From Chrysoperla carnea (Eukaryota; Arthropoda; Insecta; Neuroptera; Chrysopidae), in NCBI RefSeq assembly GCF_905475395.1, contig NC_058337.1, positions 6,932,983 through 6,996,982 of the forward strand: DNA of 64,000 bases, written 5' to 3'. Below, one piece after another: positions 46,001 to 58,000 of this stretch. The stretch's first letter is position 1. Each line of letters opens with the position of its first letter. The position numbers were made by a program, and so were the translations under genes. The notes beneath the pieces were generated by a model. It saw only the letters and a program-made list of their open reading frames with translations. It ran no database searches and was not told the DNA's origin.

Positions 46001-49000
46001 GTTTATTGTTTGTTGTTTTATTTAGATTATATCCATTGTTATGCAAATTGTTAAATTGATTTTTTATATTTTAGTGTGAAAATATAACAGATTGTGAGAA
46101 TTTAACTTGGTTTCTAGTCAATCATATCGAGTCTGTGATCAAACTTTCTAATGAATTTCCTGTTGCTGAATTTGTGGCAGCAATTCATCGAAATCATGCA
46201 GCAAGTGGTTTATTTGTACAAGCAGTAGCTACTAGATGTCAACAATTCAATCAGGTACAAAAAAACTTTATAGAAACTATATAGAATCATCCAAGGGGGT
46301 AGGGTTCAAAATTTTTTTCATCGTGTAAGGACATAAAGTCAATAAAAACTAGAACGAGAAAGAGAAAATTTTATTCAGTCAAAATGTGATATTTAGTCAC
46401 TATTTTTCAATAAGTTAATTTTGTGAGGTACAGAAAAAAAAGAAGCTTTTCCAAACCTCTGTGTGTATCGACCTTCACACCGCTAAGGTATGTTTGAGAT
46501 GAAGCAAAGTTCAAACGGAGCGTTCATTTGTCGCATCTGTCACGGGTAAAACTAAGAACGCGAAGCATCTGTTAGAATTTTGGAAACGCATCTTTATTAC
46601 AAATATCGATTGCTTCGAGTGAATTTTTGACGTCCTGTCCGGCAATTCGTTTTCGCCAAAGTTTAACTTCGTCGATCAATATATGACGGAAATCATCATT
46701 CAAAATTGAAGAGTATGCTTCGAATAGTTGAACGCAAAAGTCTTCATCAAAATTTTTTTATTTTTTCGGGAAAGAAGCAAGCATAATTTGATAAAATATT
46801 GCGATAGTTCAAAGATCGATCCTATAAATGTGTCAGAAACAAATTTATGTATGTCGATGTTTAATTTTTGATAATTTTAATTTCAATTGACACAAAAGCC
46901 ACGAATATCCATGGTCAACAGTCTCAAGATAAAAAATCAACAAATGTTGAAACAGATTGCACAGATCACTAGTCACTGGATATTCGTTTCATAAATGGCT
47001 TCATTTACAGGACTATTAATCCAATAAAATGAACTTTTAAACTGCCATTCAAACTGGAAGCCTGCACTTTTGAATATAAGTTCATTTTGACATAAATTAG
47101 AAGTATACATAAATAAAAAATATTGAATTCTATTAAAGGGGTAGAAAAAAGTTAAAATCTATCCCCAAAATCACTTTTTTTTTTTTAAATATCTAGAAAA
47201 CATACGAAGATATGGAAAAAAGTTATAAATAAAAAATCTAGATATCAAAATTTTCTATAAAATCATTACTGACCCCTTTTGACGAATTTTCAATGAAAAC
47301 CGAGATATTTGCAATAAACAAATCTCATTTATTGCTCAGCCGCATAAAATTTCAAAAATGCCGGTTCCAGTTTGAATGGTAGTTTAAAAGTTCATTTTAC
47401 TGGACTATATATTATTAGTTCAAATTTATGATTCTCAATCGGGAGGGGGTAGCCCCAATCTCCCCTCGTGCACACTGGCCTAGTATCTATTGTTATTTGT
47501 ATATTTTGAGTGCTTTTTTAAAAATATTTTCAAAACTTATTTTATGGGTAAATCTTTAACAACACCCACCAAAATTCATATTGAAAACCTTTCATATTAT
47601 TTAATGAAGTTTAATAGAATGAATACGAAATTAAAATTAATTTTTTTCGATGCTCTCCCCATCACCCCAATTTGAAATTTTAGATGGATTATAACACACA
47701 TGAAGCAATTTGTTTTTTTTTGTCTTCTTTCCAAATATCTTGGCATGACTGCTCAAAACTTGACAAAATTATTTGTCATACCATTTGAAGCGAGAGGACT
47801 AGGAATGTAATTTTCTAAATAGCTAATATATTAGCCTGATCATTTTACAGTGATGAGTTCATCTTTTAGCAAGGAATAAATGAAGCTTTTTAAAGAAGTT
47901 ATCTAAAATCATGCTCATTAGAAAACTTGAACTTTCTAGTTTTGGAATCGATTGCTCAAAAATTTTTATCATCCCCAGCCGTTTTGTACTAAGGGTTGAA
48001 ATGGTAAAAAATATAAAAGCGTACACAAATTTTAAAAATTATATTTCAACAAAGTTAAAACCATTTGTTTGTTTATTTTTCTAGAAAATGAGCTATAAAA
48101 AGTTCCCGTACAAGCTTTTTGGAGCAAGATATTCGCATTCCAAGCAAATTTGAAAGCAACAAATTTTTATTAAAAGTTTATTAAACTTTTACTTATTGCG
48201 TTGTAATAACTTACTACTTGTGAATTATTGTGTTTGTGTATTGTTAATTTTTGTGAGAGAAAGAGACAATACCCCTCCCTTGTGCACGCTTGTGCCGGGT
48301 CCATCTAGTGGAAAATAAATATCAAGAGACTTCACTTGCAATAGTTTAATTTAAAAAATAAGTTTTTAATCATAGATTTAATTTTTTTCAATGAATCTTA
48401 CTGGAAAACTCTTCGATTAACCTTGGATAATACGTTGAATCCAACTTGCGTAATAAGATGTGCTTGTATAATATGTTTTGGTACCTTTGCATGGTTCACC
48501 AATCTCTTCTCCCGCACGGGTTACACCTATTAATTTTCCATTCTCTTGAAGTATCATGGGGCCACCACTATCACCACCACATGCATTTGAATTAGTTATG
48601 GTTGGATTGAAACATACCTGGTTTATATCACATTGATCACGGCCATATAATACAACATCTGTTGTTTTTAATATATGCGAAGAAGGGCCCCTAGGCTCAG
48701 TTTTACCCCAACCATAAATTGTTGCCCGTTTTCCTTCATAGTCTTTATTATTTTCATATTGTACAGGAATTGGTTGAATACTAACATCATTCATTAATTT
48801 TAAAAGAGCCAAATCGTCATCGTTATTATAGAAGTTAACTAGCGCAAGTTGGATTACAGGAATTATTTCACCGTTAGCGTAATCTACGTTACCAACACTA
48901 ACCCAAAAACGCTGGAAAAATAAACATGTTATCATATTTTCAGTATCAACATTATGCTCTAATCATTTGGTTCAAAAAAAGGGTTATCTGGAAAGTTTTT

Positions 49001-52000
49001 CGGGAGTTTAGAAAATGAGTGAAGTTTCTTTATTTTTCTTTTAGTAGGTTCCACATCGCTGCGATGCAGGGACGGAGCCTGCTCGACCAGTACAACAGAC
49101 AGACTTACGTATTTATGTCTTTGAAGGAGATGGAATGCACTGGGGTGTAAACTCTGTGCTCCCCTCCTTGATAGCCATGAATTCGTTAAAATTTCAAATT
49201 AAATAATAATAATAATACGATTAATCAAAAACACAACAATATACACGCAAAAATAACGTTATTGATATTATACTAAAATAAATAAATACTACAATGTGTA
49301 TATTTATACCAAAGAATATACAATATCTAATAGAACATCATTTGTATATACGTATCCGAACTCACCATTTTGGTAGTTTCAACTACTCCTCCAGAGGATT
49401 TAGGTGTTACATATTTATAAGGACTAGATATGCATTGATTTGTTATGAACATGTATTTTTATTATAAAATACCTATTATGCCCATAGAGCCATCTATCGG
49501 TGAATAAAACAATTCTTTGTTTATACTTACATTAGAAACTAATTTAGTTTGATCATATTCATCAAAAAAACAATGACGTGCACTTAAAACCCAATGCGAT
49601 GAAACCAAACTACCTCCACAATCGCTTGCAATACCATAACTATCTCCAATGATTTGGAAATCTGTGATAATGCGAGCAACCCATGGTGTATTAGGTGCGT
49701 CAACTCCATTGATTATACGATTTTTAATTGATACAAACTTTAATGTAGAGTTTAGTTCAATCGAAGGAGGTTGTGCAACGTCCAATTCAAATACATGATT
49801 ATTTGTTGGCGAACAAGTTATTACTGAATATTAAAAAAAAAAAAAAACAATTAAAATACTATAACGGAATGAAGATCAATTTTGTTGGTGTGTAAATCTA
49901 AAAATACGGAAAACCAATGTTAAATTTGACAAAATTGTTATCAGAAAACAAAAAATATGTTGTTATAGAAGAAACTAAAGTCAAGAAGCATAGCGTTTTT
50001 TGTTTACGGCTAATCAATGGCTAAATTAACTGAAAAAATTCGTAAAAGTAGTCAAAATAATTATCTTGCGATAAAAAAAAGTTGACGTCCACTGCAAAAA
50101 AAAAAAATTAAATTGGAAAGCTATAGATCTCAAAAAAACCTTTTCATTGATTTCTGATAAATCCGATTTGGATGCGTAGGTGCCGAGAAAACTTGAAAAA
50201 ATGAACAAAAATAGTCCTTTTTACATTTGTTTATACCTTTTTTTTCAATTTTGTGAAATTGAAGTTGATATTTAGTGAAGTTATTGAGTAATAAATAAGA
50301 AATTAAAAAAAAAAAGATTGTTAAGGAGGAGGAAAATTTCCAAAAAAATACTCCCTTTCCCGAGAAAAAAAACTCCCATCTACATTATTTATAATTTTAA
50401 TTTAACATAAAATTTAAATGAGGTATCACATTCAAATCAGATATCACAAGGTAAGGGGTGTAATTTGAAATTTCAAATTTGGGGCAGCTGAGGATCTCCA
50501 AAATAAATCCAAAATTCTCTAAACACCATTTTTTAACTTCCCCCTCGATATCTAAATCGACGTGTTTTCACACAAAACAATAATCATATCAGGTCATGAG
50601 TTATTGAGGGTGGATACTTTTCAATGATCACACTGTATTTAAATAAAAATTTTGTTGACTGTTCTACATCCAAATCAATGCATCATGAGGAAAATGTTCA
50701 CAGCTAAATGAAAAAGATAATTTATGATATAATTACTCACGTGAAGCACAACACAAAGCTATTAAACTCAAGCGAAACATTTTAGAATAATTGTTGAACC
50801 AATAATTCAGTATTTTTGATTGTCATAATTTTTTTAAATTTTCAATTCCTTTTTATAGATAAATTTTTAGTTTATATTTCCGCAGGAGTCCAAATTAATT
50901 ATCGATTCATTATAATTATTTTTTGTTAATAAAGAAACTTAAAATATTGTTAATAATTGAAAAAAAATAGAAACTAAGCCGCAAATGAAAGCATGTCGCC
51001 GACTTTTCTTTTAAATTAATAATACCTTAAAAAAATTATTTAGTTTTGGCATACTACAACAATCTAAAAATGACGCAAAAAGACCTATTTTCAGCGTTAA
51101 ATTAAAATTATAAATAATGGAGAGAGAATTTCGGGAGTGGAGGTTTTTTATTGGAATTTTCCTACTCTTTAAGACTATCTTATTAAAATTTCTTAAATTT
51201 TAATATTTTATGAAAATATGGACGAAATACTTTTTTTTTTCATCTTTAATTGTTTATAACTTTTGCAATTTTTTGTGTGCTAAAACGTTCTGGCACATTT
51301 TTTTAGACATCATTCCGAATCCAATCTATCACACGTATTTTTGCGACCATTATCTCAATATTTCCCCAATTTGAACTTGTTGACTACAATACTTTTAGAG
51401 TAGGTGCTGAGTGGATTTCGTATGCATTTATAGGTCTTACCGAACAAGGAGTGTATTTCGACATATTTTGATCAGCTAAATCCGAATTTTCAACTTGCTC
51501 ATCGCTCAGACTGGGGGGAGGGGGATTTGTTATAAACAAATTAATTGTTTATACGGCCAGTCGCGTTCAATTGCAATCACTCAAGTTTTAATAGAGATAT
51601 TTGAAAAAAATAAAAAAGATTCTTAAACTAGAACAAATTTACAATTTTCTCATATATAATTATGTGGGTTTTCTTTCGCTAAGGGCTCGGTTTCGATTTA
51701 TAAACTAATTGCGGGCCGGAAAAATGATAAAACTTAATACTTACAATCGCGCTAGCTTCATTGCTATTGAATAAAACGTATTTTTATGTGCATAACATTA
51801 AAATATAGAAAATATAGACTCATACCTTTAAAATGAGTACCTTAAACCATCTTACCGCCTTACCACCTTATTATCATTTTTACAATTTTAACCATATTCC
51901 CGGTACACAATTGTTTAGTAATTTTCCAATAGTTTAGTAGCTATGACCGTATAAACAATTTATTTATTTATAACAATCCCCCCCCCCCGACTCTGAGCGA

Positions 52001-55000
52001 TGAGCAAGAAGAAAATTCGGATTCAGCGGGTTAAATAAGTCGAAATACACTCCTTGTTTGGAGGGACCTGTAAATGCATAAGAAACTCGCTCAGCGCCTA
52101 CACTATATATTTATTAAATGATTAGATTATCAAACTTACGGAAAAGCAGATATAGTTACCAACTGAATCATTAGAATTATCAGTTCACATGTGGCTAAAA
52201 TTCATTACAAATTTTATTATATACTTGCAAATTTGTTTAATGGATTGAATGGAAGTAAAAAATAGGATGCAATCAAAATTGGATACAATAATAAATTGTT
52301 TTATTGTGTAATCGATGTATTCAAAGCTAGAAGTAGATAAAATAGAAGCAAAAAATTTATGGTGGTTGGAAAAAGTTCGGCAACCTTTAAATTACTTTTA
52401 AATGGCTCAAGATGTTGAAATTTATATGAGTTCACGGGGACTAAAATTTTTTTCTTAAAAGTTTTTTTAAGACATTAGTTTGATTTAATAGCAATTAGTG
52501 GAGAGTCGTAAGATTTATACCTCGGAATCGAGGAATAGTCAATGAATCTTTATAAAAACTGTGCGAATGCATTGTTTAAAGCTTACTTATGTAAGTTAAA
52601 AACTAAAATTTGTGCGAGGGGGTTTCTTTTCCAGGGGGTGGGAGCCATAAGGGAAACAGTTCAAGAAATCACTCTCGAGATATGTAAGAGTGTATTTAAA
52701 AAATTTTGTATTAGAACAATTACATGTATGGAACGCGAAGGTGGATACGTTGTTTGTTTTCATTTGTTTTAGTTAATTTTACTGTATCATAAGAGGATAA
52801 ACGTAAAAATAAATGTTTTCTTACTTTTAATTAAGTAAAGTCTTTTAATAAATGAAATTTAGAAAGGGAATAAAAATATTGGTTAATTAAACTATTTTTA
52901 AAAATTATTATTAATATTATCCATTTTTATTTTAAATAAAATTATTTTTCGTAGATATGTTTTGGACTTTTTATTTTTTTTTACAAAATTTTTTAATTTA
53001 CAATTACTTTCGGATTATTTTTAATCCTTCTTCAGGCATTCAATAAAAAATAATAACAAAATAAAATGTTTAACCAAAAACAACATACATACAATAATTA
53101 TTTAATAAACTACAAGTATGACTTAATGAATATCTAAAGAAGGGTTAAAAATAATCCGTAACAAATTGTAAATTAAAAAATTTGTCCAAATACCTGCGAA
53201 AAATAATTTTATTTAAAAAAAAAATTAGAAAATGCTATATTTAATTGTATTAAAATTTGATTTGCAGGCGAGTTTTGTAAATAAATTATTAAAATGTTTG
53301 GAAAATGTACATCCATCACAGTCGGGTCCGTTATTAGTATTCCTTGTACCTAATTTATTAAATTGTAAAGCATTGGCATTGTCAAGATTGAACGCTGGAT
53401 TAGCTAGTCGACGTACTGAACTATTATTAACCATGACCATTGAAGAAGTTACTAGTCAACTATCTAAGGAAGATCTAACTATAATCATGGAAATATTACT
53501 ACAACGAAAGTTAGCCAAAAAGTAAGATTTATTTTTTATTTTTTATTTTGTATCTGCATTCAAATCGTGTATGCAAAGATACCTTCTAGGACAATCATCG
53601 ATGTTTTCCCCAATTTCTAGATTTTTCTAGAGGAATTTTTTTTGACTCCCTCATATCCGGAATCAAAGATCGCACTAAAAATTAAAGTGAAGTTACATTC
53701 TTGATCATTACGAAAAATTTTAAAATGCTACTTGAATTACCTCTAAATAATAAAGAACTAAGAAGATGATAGAACTAAAAAAAACTAATTTGGGGGGGGG
53801 GGTTTCCGCTTTTCCGAAGGAGAGGGGAGAGGGTTGGCGATGTGGATAATACAATTTTTAGGACTATTCTGTTAATTTGACTTTATTTTGGAGTCGATTG
53901 GTGAAAATCCTATCTTTCTTCTAGCATTCAGAAAATTCTAATATACAACAGAATAACGTAATTTTGAGGGGTGTTTTTCGATTTACTAGGGGGCTGCATT
54001 GTGGTTTATGAAATTTTTCAAGGTATTATGTTATTCAAACTTTATTAGGGATCAACTGGTGAAATTTCTATCTTTCTAGCATGTATAGAACAGAAATAAA
54101 TAATTTTTGGGTTTTTTTTTCAATTTTCCGGGGATTGCCATGAAAAAGTTGAAGTTTTTCGTTTTTTTCCGGAAAATCTCGTATATTTCTAGCATGTCTA
54201 GAAGTGCCTTAAAATTTGTATAGATCAGTGAATGAGACAATCAGTCAGACTTACTTATACAGTTAGTAAAAAAAACTGAAACTTATATTTCCAGTAATGT
54301 TCTTACTTTTTTTTTAAATTTTTTATACAGACATGGAACTTTTGTCAGTTTATTGAATAAATTAGCATCGAAATATTATGATTTATCGCCATTGGAATTA
54401 GATCAAGGACGAACAGTGAATCCAGATTGTATTAAAAAAATAAAAACAGATGGTGCTTGGTTTTATTCACAAGTAAAATTACGTTGTTGCCAAAGTTGTT
54501 ATCTTGGACCAGAATCTGCAGAATTATTAAACAAACTAGCGTATGATGACATTATTTCAATAATGTCACAAAAAGATTTTAATAAACTGATTTTAAAAGA
54601 CTGCATTTCATTATTAACTTTAAATATGATGGATATGGTGGAGACGCGGGAACTTAATCATGATACACCATTATTAAAAGCATCTGTTGAAATTCTTATG
54701 AAGCAAGTTGTACATTTTAAAAGTTTTATGCCAAAGTCTCATCAAGTGAGTATTTACATTATTTTCTTTTGTTTTTATAAGTATGGACGTACCAATGGTA
54801 AGCAGGGTCGGGGCAGGACAGTTACCCTCCCCTTTTGGACTTAGATTTATATAGTAAAAAATATAGTTAAAGGTATGCCATTTTACACCAAAAATTCTTA
54901 TTCCCCCTTGGAATAGAATCTAGGTGCTATGTTTATAAGTGGGAGAAGATTGTTTAGCTTTAAACAATTAGATAAAATTTGATATTGAAGTCATTTAACG

Positions 55001-58000
55001 CCAAAACAAAAGCTCCAGAGATTTTATGTTAATTCTAAATATAGTCTACTTATTTCTTTGTGTTTATTACTACTTTCTCTTATCATAAAAAGATTTAGTG
55101 GAGAGCTGTCAGATTTATACCTCAGAATTCAGGGCCAGTCAATGAATCTTTATAAAAACTGTGCGACTGCATTGTTTAAAGCTTACTTATAGAAATTAAA
55201 AACTAAAATTTGTGCGAGAGGGTTTCTTTTCTAATAATGGAAAAATTTGTTTTTAACCACGGGTACAGAGTAGCCACAGGGTATGGTAACTACGGAAGCG
55301 TAATTCCTCACTAGTCGAACTAGTTGTTTATAATTTTTGAAATTTTGTATGTGCTAAAAACACTTCCGGCACATCTTTCTAGACATCATTCCGAATCATA
55401 CGATCTATCACACGTATTTTTACGATCCATATCTATATATTTCACCAATTTCAACTTGTTGTCTAGACTATTAAAATAATATTATTTTTTTATAGGTTTA
55501 CAACGTGAATGGTTTTGATATGTCACCAACAGAAACAAAATATACAAATCGATTAAATGAATTATTTTCGGATTCAATATTTTGGCAATCATTTTTTGAA
55601 ATAGCTCCAAGTGTTACTGCATATTTAGAATTAATAGAATTACATCGAAATATTAAAATACCAGAACAGAATTATGAAGATCTAACTAAATTTAGTGTAC
55701 TTTGTTTAGAAAGTATTACATATTTAATAAAATTAAAAAATGATTCATGTGATTCATGTGAATCTGAATCAATGAACATTGAATTGAATTCTATTGAATC
55801 AGCATTACAATGTACATCAGCGGTACTCAAACAAACCAATTTATGTAATATATTAGCATCCGATGTACATATGACATGGCTATGTTCATCAATTAATTCC
55901 ATATACATTCTAGTGAATTATTTTAATCAAAATAATGAACCACTTCCAACATTATCCAAATTTGGTCTAATCAAAACATTTCAAAATCCACAAACACAAT
56001 CATCAGCAAATGCATGTTATCAATTATCAATATTGATTGCTTGGTTAGAAAAATTACAAAAGAAATTTAAACCAAACATTCCACAATCTATTTTTATATT
56101 AATTCGAAGTATTATTGTATCCTTATCACGATTGCCACTTGTTAATTCGTATGTGCTTACACCACCGGATGTGTGGGAACATATGTGGCAAGTGGAATTA
56201 TTAGGTCCGTATAATACACAAGTTCCACCGTTGCCTATTGAGTACCTTCAGGAAATTGAAATATTAGAACAATTTATTTTTAGGTATGTATTTCAACATT
56301 TTTATCTCAATCTTTAATTTAGAAATCAACAGAGGAATCGCTTGTCGGAATAATCCAGTCTATGGAATAAATCAAATATTAATTATAGACCAATAGAGTT
56401 ACGGATTGATTATACGTGTTGTTTTCGGTTACAGGTCAGAAGTTGTTTTAATCTTTGGAGTTGGAATTTTGCAAGTAAAATATTTTTTTTTTTTTCGTAA
56501 TCACAAAATCAAGGTCATAATCTCGAAATGGGCCATAACTCGGAGCTATTTTTTTTTAAATCTTTGAATTTCTAAGCACTTTGTAAATTTTAAAACCGCA
56601 TCTCGTTAAGTTGAAAATTCGTTAAGAGGTTTTGTTTACCCGTTGAAATGGTCGTTAATATTAAGTATGGGTAAAGGCAACAAAATTGCTAAGATTGAAA
56701 TTTCATCCTTTCGATACCCGTCAAGTAGATTGCGATAGGATAAAACCTGAAAACTTTGTGGCCTGCCCAAAGTTAACAATTTTTTTCAGACTTTTAGTGC
56801 AAAATGGAATTGTGCAAAAACTATTAGGCCGAATAAAACGTTTCAAAGCTAATTTTATTCATTAAGGTTTCAGCTAGAAGATAGAGGGGTCAGTTTTATT
56901 ATAAACAATTGTTTTGCAAAAATTTGTTTCCATTATGTTTTCTTTTTAAGTTATAGAAAAGCATCTAAGGAACAAAAAATTCTTTAGCACCCGTATCCTA
57001 AAGGGTACCATTTGCGAGTTGCATCGCTTACAAGGAGGCAAAACAGAATTTCCATTCGAAATTTGTTGAATAACTCCAGTCCCTAGGATCTGGGCGTGTG
57101 GCTTCAGCGGGTCCATTATGTGAGTACCCTCCTCCACAGATTAAATCAACTTTTGACCTGTAACCGAAATCAACACATTATTCTATGGGTCTATTAACCC
57201 TTCCGAACCTAACCCTAATCATTACTCTTGTGATGAGAGAAAATCTCACGCTATTGCACAATCGCCAAGAGCGAAATTTTAAACTTTGTTTACAAAATGT
57301 TCTTCGGTTAAATATGTTTACGTATGACAAAAAGTGTCAATTTTGTCTTGACTGTTAATAATGCAATCAAAAAAACTCGTATGTCAACGAATGAAGTCCT
57401 TTTAAAAGATAAAGTAATAATCTTTCAAGGGCGTTTATTGGATTCTTTTTAAAATATATATTTTTTGTAATTTTAATAATCTTATATTTTTTAGAGTAAC
57501 GTTATTGGGATGGGTAAACCGACATCAATTTGAAGAAACATGGATGTGTTTGTTGAGTGTCTTATCTGCTGAATCGACTGATGAAAATCACCATGCAGAT
57601 GATCTTTCTGTGATAATTCAAGCGAATTGTTTAGCTGTTCAAGCAATTACATCGTTATTAATGCAAACTTTGTTAATACCAATACCAGGTCATCCGAATG
57701 TATCACATTATCTTCATGTACCCCGTGAGAAGAATTTGAGTCAATCCAAGCTAAGGTAAAATATATTTAGCACACTTATCATTTTATTTGTTTATTTTGA
57801 ATAATAACCGAGGATTTAACATTGACTTTACATTACAAACAAATATCAAAAAACAAAAATCCTGATTTGATGCAGCATTCAATGTTTAATTTGATTGGCT
57901 TATTTATTTTATTAAGGTATTGTATATAATATCATTAGCCTATCGACCTCAATAGACCGTGAAAGTGTGCCGTCACAAGTCTTTTAGGACTGTGCGCATG

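Noticed and set aside
49462..49530. Extension of protease exon 2 to 49462 ([13 protein letters not shown]...)
   Set aside because: A strong donor (TCTAAT|GTAAGTATA) precedes it, and joining at 49531 to 48911 gives a continuous protease with all conserved parts.
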